The position numbers and the translations under genes are program-made. From Coprinus comatus (taxonomy: Eukaryota > Basidiomycota > Agaricomycetes > Agaricales > Agaricaceae), in contig JAWPGT010000054.1 in the NCBI GenBank assembly GCA_034638255.1, positions 1-64,000 of the forward strand: a stretch of DNA of 64,000 nucleotides, written 5' to 3'. The notes under the pieces were generated by a model. It saw only the letters and a program-made list of their open reading frames with translations. It was not told the origin of the DNA and searched no databases. Below are positions 34,337-45,995 of the stretch, piece after piece. The stretch's first letter is position 1. Every line of letters begins with the position of its first letter.

Positions 34337-34907
34337 ATACACAGCTCATAGCCATGCAGTTACGATGAATAAGTCCCACTTCGAAGCATATGCTATGACG
34401 AAGGAGATGTTGCACAATGGCACTCAACCGAGTTTATCTGAGTAGCCATATGGTTATACTCTTATTTGAATGGACGATGACATTAGGCCTATACACTCCG
34501 GCCATGTGGAATGGCGGTAACATGACTCCAATCATTTGCGGGGCTTTGCTTCTTCAATACAAGTTGCATGGTGATCTATTGTCAACTTTCATGATTGCGA
34601 AGACGTCACTCGTCTACCATTCAAATATTAGCGTGGTAGTTTGGCGTATCATATTCTAGAGGCCGAAATGCAGGAAGGATCTTACCATTTAGCGCTATTG
34701 TATCACCATTCGAAATGGAGGAGCAAAATTAATTCGCGGTTTGGTGTCGGACGATAGTTGTTCATCCATTTATCATCCGAAAATTTCTTGCTGGTCAGGT
34801 AGCGACGAGAGATATGATGTAAAGTAATATGCGTGTAAGGTTTAATGGCTAGAAAATTAAATCCAAAAATGATGGGCTCTTATATATATATAGAAAGTTG
34901 AATACGA
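34337..34907. other. Intergenic DNA, no gene seen
   Basis: Region between the amylase promoter and the tRNA pseudogene. Nothing recognised apart from a short TA dinucleotide run near 34880. Confidence 0.5.
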
Positions 34908-34978
34908 TCGGGCATGGTGTAGTGGCTAACATTGTCGCGTCGCACGCGATAGCCCGGGGTTCGATTCCCCTACCAAGA
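34908..34978 (+). pseudogene. tRNA-Glu-derived pseudogene with CGC in the anticodon position
   Basis: The D-arm (TGGTGTAGTGGCTAACAT) and T-arm (GGGGTTCGATTCCCC) match the real tRNA-Glu at 37849-37920 almost base for base. The anticodon loop reads GTCGCAC instead of CTCTCAC. The acceptor strands (TCGGGCA and ACCAAGA) pair at only about three of seven positions. It is probably dead. A T-rich run follows at about 35000. Confidence 0.7.
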
Positions 34979-35152
34979 TTCCTTTTACTGCTCCGAAAAG
35001 TTTTTTTTTTTCACCGGCATTAACTCATCTTATTTGTTAGATTTATGATTTCCTGAGAAGTATAGCAGACAAAGAGGAGAACGTCCTAGAGATGGATAAC
35101 ACCCGGGGTTGACGCCATTCGGGTTCCGGACCGCCCACGGGCCGCCTCATAC

Positions 35153-35974
35153 ATGTATCCCCTATTTACTAGCCCCATCGCGATTCTATCTCATCCATTC
35201 ACTTTTCCCTTTCGCTACAAGTTTACCATACATAATCAAAGACTTATAGCTCTCAAAAATGAGCACCGACCCGAGCTCATAGGATCTCTCTCGTCTATTG
35301 ACATCATACCTGACATCATCCCCACATCAACCCACTTCACTCCTACTGTCTTGTTTACAGTCGTGTGGCCCACAGGCGATGAAGCGTTGATAGGTAATGA
35401 GTTAGATCGAGCATCCGTCTTGGAAGAGCCGAACGTCCGTATCACACCTCTAAACTTATCCGAGAACTCCAACGGCAGTGCACCAACCTATACTCTTATA
35501 TTGACGGACCCTGATGCACCAAGCCGCGCAGATCCAAAGTTTAAACAGTTTAGACATTGGGTGGTAAGTCTATATTGATATATTGTAAAGGCAGCATTTT
35601 AATTGGGTGTATGATTGACTCTTAGGTGACGGGATTGCAAATTCCAAGTAGCAATTCTGATGAATTTGCTTTGAAAACAAAACCTGCGACTACGCCCTAT
35701 AGGCCCCCCGGTCCTCCTCCTGGAACTGGTTTTCATAGGTACAGTAGGTATCTAATGAGAGAGAAAGAAAATGAGTCAACTTTTCTGATCCCAATTGACA
35801 GCTTTTTTGTTGTTCGAGGAACCCGAAGGTGGAATCGAAATTCCACAAGGCTCTGTCGAGTATGGAGCACAACTGGAACAAAGGAGAAGTTGGGATGCAC
35901 TAAAATTCGGAGAAACATATGGTCTTAAACTTGTTGGAGCGAATTTCTTCCTGTGCCAACCGCCCTCGGAGTAA
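35153..35974 (+). CDS. Phosphatidylethanolamine-binding protein (PEBP/TFS1-like)
   Basis: Three exons (35153-35563, 35626-35743, 35802-35974) join in phase to 233 codons. The PEBP signatures are clear: YTLILTDPDAPSRADPKFKQ, FRHWVVTGL, PYRPPGPPPGTGFHRYTFLL and a final FGETYGLKLVGANFF. Fungal members include the carboxypeptidase Y inhibitor Tfs1, so a protease-inhibitory or Ras/kinase-modulating role is possible, but the sequence does not decide. The N-terminal ~35 residues (hydrophobic, from ATG 35153) could be a signal or an over-extended start; no later in-frame ATG precedes the conserved part, so I keep 35153. Length is near the family norm. Confidence 0.9.
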
Positions 35975-36216
35975 AAATATATTTATGCTTGGTTCGTAGT
36001 TTGAATATAAATGTACAGTACGTGGAATGATAAACCAAAATATTCTCCATTCGATTACAATTAGCAATCAGGATGCTCTTTATATGCATAACTTATTCGA
36101 AGTGCAGCATCGCCGCATCCAACTTGCACTTGGTGTGAATGACAGGGCTGGACCCCGTCATTCGAGCCAAATGCACATCTGATGGGTCGCACTTTGCCAA
36201 AACAGCACAATTAATT

Positions 36217-36240
36217 GTCCCCTTCGGGGTGACATACGAA

Positions 36241-36271
<31 letters not shown>

Positions 36272-36338
36272 GGCCCCTGCACAAGGATGACACGCTTTTC
36301 CGGAGTGGTAGACCTACGGGTCTCAATATTTATTTTTT
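36217..36338 (+). ncRNA. U6: U6 spliceosomal snRNA
   Basis: A 5' stem-loop (GTCCCCTTCGGGGTGAC) is followed by the invariant U6 core: AAATTGGAACGATACAGAGA (ACAGAGA box), GATTAGCATGG (AGC triad) and GGATGACACG. The 3' part has a small hairpin (GACCTACGGGTC) and ends at T6 (36333-36338), a Pol III terminator. A TTTT at 36296-36299 inside the tail parallels yeast U6. No intron interrupts the core, unlike some basidiomycete U6 genes. No clear TATA is seen at the expected -25 to -30. Confidence 0.95.
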
Positions 36339-36490
36339 ATGCATTTTTCTCTATATTCAAGTATTGAAGTGTATGGTGGTTTCATTATCATTCTCCTATT
36401 GCTTTGCCATTTGGTAAGTTTTTTTAAATTTCGTTGCTTCTCTCAGGTTGCGGTGTGCAGAATCCGGATACTGATCACAAGTGCACGTGA

Positions 36491-36774
36491 GTGACGCCTG
36501 CCAAATGCTCCTCTCTCCTCCTCTCCTACTTTCTCGCCAGTTTCCTCTCTTAATTTCGCCAACCCTGTTTCTATTTTAAAGGCCACCTAAAAGCCACACG
36601 CACTTGCCATCAGACACCTCTATATCACCTCGTTTGACCACATAGTAGTAGACTTCCTCCAGAAGATTGGACTCTTAATTTCCATGTATATTAGGTCCAC
36701 CGCGTCTTAGCACAGTAGATTGCTTGTAGCGGGAATATAAATGCTGAATTAAAAAAAAAAAAAAAAAAAAAAAG
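36491..36774 (+). mobile_element. Poly-A-tailed retro-insertion (SINE-like or processed retrocopy)
   Basis: A run of about 24 A (36751-36774) ends a ~280 bp segment. The segment is flanked by direct repeats GTGCACGTGA at 36481-36490 and 36775-36784; similarity extends a further ~7 bp (GTGACGC versus TATGACGC). Target duplication plus 3' poly-A is the signature of LINE-type target-primed integration. The body has no recognised gene, tRNA head or U6 similarity, so its source is unknown. It ends about 50 bp from the next gene's start codon. Confidence 0.65.
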
Positions 36775-36835
36775 TGCACGTGATATGACGCGACTCCAAT
36801 GACGCTCCCTAACGTGCACTATCCTCTCCCCAAAT

Positions 36836-37736
36836 ATGTTTGCGCTACGAAATATTCAACGAGTCTTCCGTCTCAGAACCTCACTGCATGTTTGGGTAAG
36901 CTAAAATTACTACCAGCTCAAGACAACCTTTACTCATTTCTTAAGGCAATAACTCCAGCTAGAACCTTCGGTGCTCGTGTAACTCGTTTTGGTCCTCCCA
37001 CCCTCGCCAAAAACTCCGTAGCATTCCGTGCTACGTTCTCAACTTCAAATGTTAATAGGCAGACACAAGAACAAGGAACGCCCGAGGAAGAATTTCCTTG
37101 GATAAATTATCTTGAAGCAGCTGCAAATGCACCTTTCCTCAGTTCTCTTCCTCCAAATGATGAAGACAAACTTCGTCGAGCGTTCACTCTTCTTTTCCAT
37201 ATTCTTTTATACTTAGGACGTCCCCAAGGTGGTGCTGGAGCAGACTATGAATCTGTTACACAACAATTCCTTCTTGTACGTCGCCCGTGTGAAGGATATT
37301 ATTTGAAAAAAAAAAAGGTCTTGCTAATTGAATGTTCGAATCGTATTTTTAGGCGTTCTCATCTGCACCCGTTTCTCCTACTTCTGAAATCACGCAGGCT
37401 AGACACGCCGTTGGATTTTTGACAAAAGTAATCACCAGTGATATCAACGCTGTCGCTCCGGATTCACCTCTCCGCCAAGAGCACACTCAAATATTCGAAT
37501 TAGTAGACAAGTTACAAACACTGTCAGAAGAACACCTAAATGAGTTCAAACAAGGAGAAATACCAACACTCTTAACTGAAGATGCCGTGAAAGCCGCTTC
37601 TCAGTGGCAAAAGTTCTGGTCACAAGCCCAACCGAATGTGTTGGCCCTTGGTGAGGCATTGGATCGGGGAGGATACGGAATAGGAGAGGAGCTCGAAAAA
37701 GAAGCTTTGGAGGAACAAGAGAGAAAGAACCAATAG
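36836..37736 (+). CDS. Probable mitochondrial protein of unknown function, 257 aa
   Basis: Exons 36836-36895, 36946-37275 and 37353-37736 splice in phase 0 to 257 codons. The first exon (MFALRNIQRVFRLRTSLHVW) and the following RTFGARVTRFGP and STSNVNR segments make an Arg-rich, acid-free N-terminus typical of a mitochondrial presequence. The mature part is helical with EEEFPWINYLEAAANAPF, DEDKLRRAFTLLFHILLYLG and a charged C-terminal helix. I do not recognise the family; an assembly-factor or respiratory-subunit role is possible only by location. I prefer ATG 36836 over the upstream ATG at 36799 because it gives the presequence and a clean donor. The poly-A retro-insertion lies in its promoter. 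Confidence 0.75.
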
Positions 37737-37821
37737 ATACAGCAGGTTATAAAAATGCAATTCTCTGCCCACAGTAGTATCAAATTATGAAATGGCGTCC
37801 AATATCTACTTACCACGTGCG

Positions 37822-37829
37822 AAAAAAAA
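37822..37829 (-). terminator. Pol III terminator of tRNA-Glu
   Basis: Eight T residues on the minus strand, about 20 nt past the tRNA 3' end. Confidence 0.8.
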
Positions 37830-37848
37830 GCCTGTTCATTGAAAATGA

Positions 37849-37920
37849 TTCGGATACGGGGAATCGAACCCCGGGCTATCGCGTGAGAGGCGATAATGTT
37901 AGCCACTACACCATATCCGA
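37849..37920 (-). tRNA. tRNA-Glu (CUC)
   Basis: A 72-nt cloverleaf with acceptor TCGGATA/TATCCGA, D-arm TGGTGTAGTGGC, anticodon stem ATCGC/GCGAT with loop CTCTCAC (anticodon CTC, reading GAG), and T-arm CGGGGTTCGATTCCCCG. No intron. A T8 run downstream on the minus strand (37822-37829) is the Pol III terminator. Confidence 0.95.
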
Positions 37921-38139
37921 TTGCCTAATTAATGAGTTGTGTTGCTCTGACAAACAAAAGCTGCCACCTATTCATATTCAAGGCACCCCTCAGACATATG
38001 TATTTTTTTTTTAGCCTGTGTTTTGGTTTTATCATAGCATAGGCATAGGCACTAGAGGGAACCATGGCACTGGGGTCAATCACACAATCTACAAATAGAA
38101 AGCTATGTCATCCCGATCAGATCACTTCCGGCGCTTAAC

Positions 38140-39492
38140 ATGGGTTCTGCTCAGACTACCAACCCCTTCGTAGTGTTCGGTTATGGGTCGCTGATCTTCA
38201 AGGTATAACTCCCAACTCAGAATCACAAAAATCCTTACTTACTGATTGTATCCACATGTCTGGATAGCCTCCGCCTCATGTCATCGAGCAAGGTAAGGGT
38301 ATCTAATCTAATTTACCTTGATCCGTGACTCGATTCTGTTTTGATCCACGACAGCACCCGGATTCCTTAAAGGATACGTCAGAAGATTTGCGCAATCGTC
38401 CCATGATCATAGAGGAACACCAGAAGTATGTTGGGTTAAAACTTTAACTTGTATCCTAGGTTGAGCCAAAAGTTGAAAAGAATCCAGGAAGGGTGGTAAC
38501 TTTGGTACATAAAGAAGAATGGGACAAATTCTCACAGGAAGTCGGTATTGTTTTTGTCTCGTCTTATCTGTGTTGAATTGAACTAAATAATGGATGGTGT
38601 TTATCTAGGACGCGTTCCCACATGATGATGTTGTGTGGGGTAAAACTTGTTCACTTCGCATTTTCATGGACAATGATACTAATGTGATTATATGATAGGA
38701 GTTGCATATACGATAGACCCGGTTTATGAATCGGAAGTTAGAGAATATCTAGGTAGGTTCGTTTTCTTTGCTGCTCACACAACGCTGTTGAACGTCAAAT
38801 ATTAGATTATCGCGAAAAGGTGTGTAATATGTTGCCCTAAAAGTCTTCAATGCCTAGCTACTAAACATATTGAAATTTTCATAGGACGGATATACCATGG
38901 AAACACTAGATATATACAACATCGTCGATGGTAAAGAGCAAGTCACCATTTACAATGTGAGTAATGTATATTCGTTTTTGTCATTGTAATTATTGCTGAA
39001 TCTGAATCAGGCTTATGTGAGTTCCAGAATCTCTGCCCTTCGTATATTTAACGTTAAGATCGCTGTCCTTATCAGTGTTACGTCGGGAGAAACGATAACC
39101 CTTCCTTCAGTATGTCTACACCTTAATTATTCATCCATTGATATTTTGTCTCAATCGACCTTTTCAGTTGGCTCTGAACCTCTGCATGCTCTCTCGGAAA
39201 AGATATGGTGCTCAGTAGGGCCCTCTGGTCCCAACAAGGTGAATTACTTTCGAGTTATACCTGATATATGACAAAAATTAATTAAATGAATTTCGTTTAG
39301 GAATATCTATACAAGCTTGCAGATTCAGTTCGTGAACTTTCTTCAAACTCATACGATTCACATTTATTTGCATTAGAGGTGCGTTGGAATGCTCTAGTCA
39401 TTTCTCATTTAGATCATACGTAGCTCATTCGGTTTCACACTCAGGATCTGGTGAAGTCTTTAGATCTTAAATCACAAGAATCGAATTCTTGA
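38140..39492 (+). CDS. ChaC-family gamma-glutamylcyclotransferase
   Basis: ChaC enzymes degrade glutathione to 5-oxoproline and Cys-Gly in the cytosol. The start ATG 38140 gives a short lead then FVVFGYGSLIFK, with the YGSL substrate-binding loop. Small exons follow: PPPHVIEQ (38268-38292), APGFLKGYVRRFAQSSHDHRG (38355-38425), a GRVVTLVHKEEWDKF segment, DAFPHDDVVWG, VAYTIDPVYESEVREYL, DYREKDGYTMETLDIY (the YREK region is a family hallmark), SEPLHALSEKIWCSVGPSGP and EYLYKLADSVREL. It ends at TGA 39492. At least ten exons. I could not resolve the splicing at 38,960-39,165 with confidence; the expected link between VTIYN and GSEPL may use one or two micro-exons. Overall the gene looks functional. 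Confidence 0.85.
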
Positions 39493-40931
39493 GTGGAAGT
39501 AACATCACTAACAAGGGGATCAAGAACGCATTTGCACTACTTACTCCGAACAAGCTGAATGACTGCGATTATTACAAACCATAGCGACTGTTGTTTCATT
39601 CTTTCGGTCATAGTGTCAAATATTTTATAATTACTCATGTCGAGAAGACTATGAGGGTAGCCTGGGACAGGGATCTCAAAGGGAAATGAAGGCATCAACT
39701 TATCAATTCGTCTTATAACGCAATGCCGACTCGCTCACTTCTCCTTCAAGACCTTTCCTTCCCAGCCACTGTGTTGCTGCGCATATTAAATAATCGCAGT
39801 GCGCACATGCGCTGCACTTTACTATATGATGCGTTTTGAGCGCAACTGTCAACCAGGTGTATTGTTTGAGCGAAATAAACTCCAGCGTGAGACCCGAAAG
39901 TGTACGCGCAGCCATGGTAGGTTGCCGACCAGTGAGCTTCGGCAAGAAATATCCTCCGTGGTTATTTCTTTCGCTGTTTATCTAATAACGGTGGGATTAC
40001 ATCAGGAAACTCATATGAAAGAACACTTTGTGATTTGTTCTACCAAGAGCCAAGGAAATATCAGCATCATAGAGAACATGCATAACATATGACGAAGGTG
40101 AAAAATAGGAACTCGAAACGTTTTTAGGTACCTTGCTGACCTGAAGGACTCATAAGCCTTCGAGATGGAGATAATTCAAGAGTGATATATGTTTCTTTCT
40201 ATTTTCAGTCTATTCATACGTATCTTTCTCGCACTGTCCTTGTTTCATTGCTACGGAAAACGGAACGACGAGAGTCGTCTGTCAGTCGAAGGCAGTGATG
40301 TTACCAGTTGGTGGGAATCTAATACAACCAATAACAACACTCACATATCGCGGAAACCAAACACGTCCACACTACAACTTGTTTACTTTCCTGATTAAAA
40401 TGGCCTCTTTCTCATATACTACTACACACAGAAGAAATTCTACAAAAAAAACGCATAGAGAAAACTGTTTTGTTTGGGAAAAGCGAGCCTTAGACACATT
40501 GTCGATGATTTAGGGTTGCCTTTGAAACGGAACGCGAAAATGCCTCGAGGAAGTCTTCAAACTACTAGTATCCATATATAACCACATTCTCCCAGCCATG
40601 GGTAATATTCGTCGGTCCAAGACTCTAAAATTTAAAACCATCAAGCATGAAAGCCGAGCACGACACATATTTTTCTTTCCAAGCACTATTTTGGTCGAAC
40701 CGTTACGCAAGGATATCAGTCACCATGCGATTTCAATGTGGACTAAAAGGTTTTCGCAGGCTGGGTATTCACACCCCAGTGAATACAGTGGTAAAACGAA
40801 GAAACACGTATGGAGAAAATGTCGAATCTAGTGAAACCGAAACCTTTAAAAAGTATCAAGTTTTGTTGGAATTATTGCGTACCAAGGCTTCTCCTTCACT
40901 TTGTATTGAAAGCGAAGTTACCCAGGCAGTG
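39493..40931. other. Intergenic DNA between ChaC and laccase
   Basis: 1.4 kb with no supported gene. It should carry the laccase promoter. An open frame extending laccase exon 1 upstream to 40647 is rejected because it buries the signal peptide. Confidence 0.6.
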
Positions 40932-43261
40932 ATGAAGATTACTCAAATCGTCGCGTTACTTGCCACAGGCATATCTTTTGCACTTGCAGAAACCCGGACT
41001 TTCGAGTTTAATATCGTTAATGGCAAAGTTTCCCCTGATGGCTTCGAGAGAGAGTAAGTCGTCTGGATTGCGCCTCCGACAATAGCTTCTTAAAACTGAC
41101 ACCTTCGCAGTGCTGTCCTCGTCAATGGCCAATACCCTGGACCTGTAATTACAGCACAGAAAGGAGACCGTCTGGTAATTCCAACACATAATCAGCTCAC
41201 CAACCCTTTGATGAGACGCAGCACTTCCATTGTAAGACTCCTTCTCCGGTAATCACAACAGTACATCTAATGAATTGGATAATTACCAGCACTGGCATGG
41301 ATTTTTCCAACCCAAAACCTCTGCAATGGATGGCCCCTCATTCGTTAATCAATGTCCGATCCCACCTAACTCGACATTCGTATACGATTTCTCTACTGCT
41401 GGTCAAACAGGAAGGTATGCAAGATCGCCTTCACTACCAGACCATGTAGCTGAGTATGAGTAATAATAGCTTCTGGTACCATTCCCATCTATCTACCCAA
41501 TATTGTGATGGCCTGCGGGGGGTGATTGTCATCTACGGTGAGCATAAGGACATCAGTAACTTGGGACAAAAATCATATCAATAACACCTCCGGTAGATCC
41601 TAATGACCCTATGAAACACCTTTATGATGTTGACGACGAAAGTACTATTATTACTCTGTCTGAGTGGTATCACATACTCTCCCCCGATGCTAATAACCAG
41701 TTCTTTGAGTCCGGAATCATTCCGTACGTTTTTATCCCAATGTCATACCAAGTGGAGAAAGGTCAACAATTAAAAATAGTGTCCAAGACTCTGGCTTGAT
41801 CAATGGCAAAGGCCGTTATAACGGTGGTCCCCTAGGTAAGTAAGATTGTACAAATTACAGGGTAATGTGAGAACTAATCTAATTTCTATCATCCAGTACC
41901 ATACGCGGTCATAAACGTCGAGCAAGGCAAACGTTACCGATTCCGCATTTTCGCGATAGCTTGTCGTCCCTTCTTCACTTTCTCAATTGACAGTCATAAC
42001 CTCACTTTTATCGAAGCTGATGGCATTGAACATGATCCAGTTGAAGTTCAGAGTGTGGATATCTACGCGGCTCAACGTATTTCTGCAGTGTTGAATGCTA
42101 ATCAACCTGTCAATAACTACTGGATTAGGGCTCCGCCTACAGGCGGTAATCCTTCAAGGAATCCAAATTGTGAATTAATTAATATCTTGCTTGAATCCAT
42201 GGCAAACAGTACTGATGTATTATAGATAATCCAAACCTCACACTCGCAATCTTGCGTTATATTGGAGCACCTGAAGCTGAGCCATCGACGACAAACACTC
42301 CCGGTCACAAGCTCTTAGACCAGGAGATGCACGTACGTTGGTTTATATTAAGTTATTGACGATTAGATCAAGGACGTCTCCTGATTTAATGAGTAGCCTA
42401 TAGCAGAAGAAGGTCCAGGAAAACTCGGAGATGGACCTGCAGACGTTCACATTACTCTTGACATTACTCAAGTGAGTGACATATGTGCTTTGTGACCAAT
42501 GCCATTAATGTCTCGGTGTGTTTCAGCCCAATCCACCATTCTTTAACATCAATGGTATATCATACCTTTCACCTCCTATCCCAGTCCTACTGCAGCTACT
42601 CAGCGGTGCCAAGAGGCCAGAAGATGTTCTGCCCTCTGAGCAGATTTTCTTCCTGCCAAAGAATAAACTGATCGAGGTCACTATTCCGGGTGATGGAGCT
42701 CATCCTTTCCATCGTGCGTATCGTTCTAAACATATCTCCGCCGCAGCACGGGTTGATACTTCCCTTGTTATCTTATAGTACATGGCCATACCTTCGATGT
42801 CGTTCGCCCCTCAAATGATGACACCGTAAACTTCAAGAAGTGAGTACTGAGCGCAAATGAAATCTAATATATTGTCCCTAAATCTGCACCTATTCTTAAC
42901 TTCTTCTAGTCCGCTCCGTCGAGACGTTTACCCTGTCAACGGGGGTAACACTACCTTCCGATTTTGTATGTAGTGTCACCTATCACCTACCACAAATATG
43001 TTATCTGATACGGATGTAGTCACTGATAACCCTGGTGCTTGGTTCCTGCATTGGTACGTGTCTTTCATAGTTCCACCGGCTTACATTTTCTTATAATTTT
43101 TCACCGTTAGCCATATCGACTGGCATCTTGAAGCTGGTCTTGCCATTGTCTTTGGGGAAGCTCCTGAAGATAACATTAGTGGTCCTCAAGCCCAAATTAC
43201 TCCTCAAGATTGGAAGGATCTTTGCCCAGCGTATCACGCACTAGCACCAGAATTCCAATGA
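40932..43261 (+). CDS. Secreted laccase (multicopper oxidase), 520 aa
   Basis: Fourteen exons splice in phase to 520 codons: 40932-41053, 41111-41231, 41290-41414, 41470-41537, 41597-41723, 41780-41835, 41897-42169, 42226-42332, 42397-42471, 42527-42713, 42779-42839, 42910-42965, 43020-43053 and 43111-43261. The signal peptide is [19 protein letters not shown]. All four copper signatures are complete: HWHGF (82-86), [13 protein letters not shown] (from 125), HPFHLHGHTF (417-426, split by intron 10) and [12 protein letters not shown] (470-481, split by intron 13). The type-1 axial position is Leu481, the class linked to higher redox potential. It oxidises phenols with reduction of O2 to water, fitting lignin decay, pigmentation or development. 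No frameshift or missing ligand was found. Confidence 0.96.
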
Positions 43262-45995
43262 CACTCTCATAATACCCATAATAACTCTATATAAATGATT
43301 GTGGCAATAATGAATGATTTTGAAGATCATCCGATCACAATGGACCTCAGTACGCAACCTGAAAGGAAATTGTTGACTCTCTCTACCCGCTATAGTCTAT
43401 CCCTATCCTATTCAATTCCATTTGGGAGATACTTCTCACAATATCACCAGGTTGGAGTATGACAGTGGATGAATGTCATGATATGTCCATCATGTATATC
43501 CCATCACATCAATCTGACTCTTGATGAAATCCTTCACACTAAAAAAACCGTCCTCTCCCACACATGTATAGGTAACTGACGGAAAATCTTTGGATATATT
43601 TGTCCCGGGTGAAATAAAAAGTGCGAGTCGGAGACTAATGTACTTATTCTCAGCGCTAAGTAATTTCTCGTTATCTTCATCATCTTCACCAACGCTTCGA
43701 TTTACTGATAGAGTAGATTAACATCATCAGTCATTAATTAAAGATACTTAAGGCAACGCCTTCTAACAAAGGTCGCCCAATTTCCTTAAGCATGTCAGTG
43801 TAAACGCCCTTAGAACCGACAAAACTGAGTTGTCGCGAACCTTTCAAGGACATCAAAACCATCACCCAGGGAGATTTTGTCATGTCCGTCTTATGCCCGA
43901 AGACGTACAATTAGAAGAAAACTAGACGCCATCACTGCACAGCGAAGGCTTTCGGTCACTGCTCAATTGTCTTATGTTTCAACCGCCGACAGGTTTGTTT
44001 CTCCGTATGTTCTGGAGAGGAGGAACAAATGGGGAAAATTGTACTTCCAGGATTATGACAGAACTTCTCAAACTGTTCCAAACATAACACGAATGGGGCT
44101 CCATGAATCGGACTTCTTGAAACACGGCTTGTAGTGGGAAGAATTCATGCCTTGAACAAAAACTTTTCTTCTTTTTCTCTCAAATCTTTGGAAATCTCCT
44201 GATTGATTCAACCTCATTAGCAAATTCCTCGATTTAGTGATCAGATGACAAGAATGTACTTGTCCTTTACAGAAGTGAAACATTAAATGTATAAGATTGG
44301 TAACCTCTTCTTAATTATGGTGAACTTACTACCAGGCTGACATACATACCGTAACTTCTACAAATAGAAAAAAGAACATCGTTTCCTTGCTGTCACTATT
44401 AGCTTCGAAGTGCCATGCCTTGAAGATCTTAGACGGTACTGAATTTGAACCTGGCCAGAACGTCTCGGCCCCAGCATTTTATGTAACATGCACCGGCGGC
44501 AGCTGTGGTAATGGCCTGCATCGAACAGAGATAATCAGAAGCACGAAATGTCGACCTCTGTTATGTTAGTACGATCATTGGAAATCGGAGATCCAAAATC
44601 TAAAGAATCTCCGCCTACAAGATCACCATTCATTGTATACCGTTGCGATCAGCATTCGCTAAATCCACCGGGCAATTTACTCCTCCTCGGCAATGAGACG
44701 ATGAGCTGTCAGAATATGCTATCAATGTCAATTTGGGGATGATATACTTTCGACAAACTTCAAAGGTACACTGACACTTTGCAGTCTCACCATTCATAGG
44801 ATCATCAGATTGATTTTCCTTGCCATTAGGACTTGGGGCTTCCAAGGGATCCCTAGATACATACATAGAATCACAGTTCACGCTGGTTTTTTGATTGTTT
44901 AGGAAGAATTGTTTTAAGTTAGTAGCAAGGAGACGAGCCAGATACCACCAGGTAGTAGTTTTACTGTGGAGTGCTCCACATGAAGTTCCTGATCAAACAA
45001 ATATATTAAATGGAAATCGAGATATGTTTTATACTTTAGAAGCAACAGAGCGGCAGGCCCAATATTGGATATAATATATTGGTATTTGACTCCTGAGATA
45101 TTTCGAAGAAAGTGAATCGAAAAATCAGTCGCTAATATTTATTTACCAAATTAAAGCCATGTATGTGGTACGGCTGGGTTTAAGTGTTCAAGAGTGTCCA
45201 TGTATAAGAACTCGATTTATGACTAAAGTGAAAAGGGAGGAGCATCATCTTCGCACTGCCTATCAACACGGGTTGTTAAGTTGATTGTCTGTTGTACATC
45301 TCAACCTCCAACGAGTCCGATTGATAGAATCGTTCGTCGCTAAGTACTTTAGTGACATCGTTCGATATTAATCGATTAATCTGAAATCAAGCTTCAATAA
45401 GGTGTCGTCTATTTTCGAATGTGCTTGAATTCGTTTGTTCTACAGAGACAAGTGAAAAGTTTCAACTTGACTGAATCAGTTCAGAGTCGTTCAAGTATTA
45501 TTCGTACAAAATCAGCTAGATCATTGATCAGGACTAGATATATGACATGATATCGTAAAAACATTCTGTTGGGGGAGACACTGACAAGTGTTGTATGTAC
45601 TGAACAGACAAGATGCTAGGAAAAACTATATACAACAAGAAAGCAAAAGATAATGACGGCGCTGCAATGAGAGTAAAGCAAAGCATAAACATGGGAATAA
45701 AGAGGTGTAGATATCAAAATGTGCAGATTAAGAAAAGATAAAGGGAAAAGTCGTAACAGTTACATGGAAATTCGTAACAACAATCGTCAAGATCGTAAAC
45801 AGTTCATTAAAATGTTAGGAACACCCAAAATGGGAATAGATGTAATGGTAGTGTCTTTCTGATAAACAGAGCAGGCGGCCTAGATGAGGAATCATAGTAG
45901 ACAGGAGGGAAGCATAGTAACATAGTGATGCACCGGGGCATCTTCAAGAAAGGCATATAGGGATCGACATATAAACTGGCAGATTCGCGAGGCTT
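43262..45995. other. Intergenic DNA, 2.7 kb, no gene identified
   Basis: Open frames near 43880-44134 (plus; Arg-rich, starting without ATG) and 44387-44742 lack splice or motif support. The region holds the laccase 3' UTR and the 3' end of the large minus-strand gene. Confidence 0.5.

Noticed and set aside
36799..36835. Upstream ATG for the mitochondrial-type gene
   Set aside because: A different frame from the presequence; using it reads through the first intron. ATG 36836 gives a clean donor and an Arg-rich targeting peptide.
40647..41057. N-terminally extended reading frame for laccase
   Set aside because: It would place the signal peptide internally; ATG 40932 gives a standard secreted laccase N-terminus.
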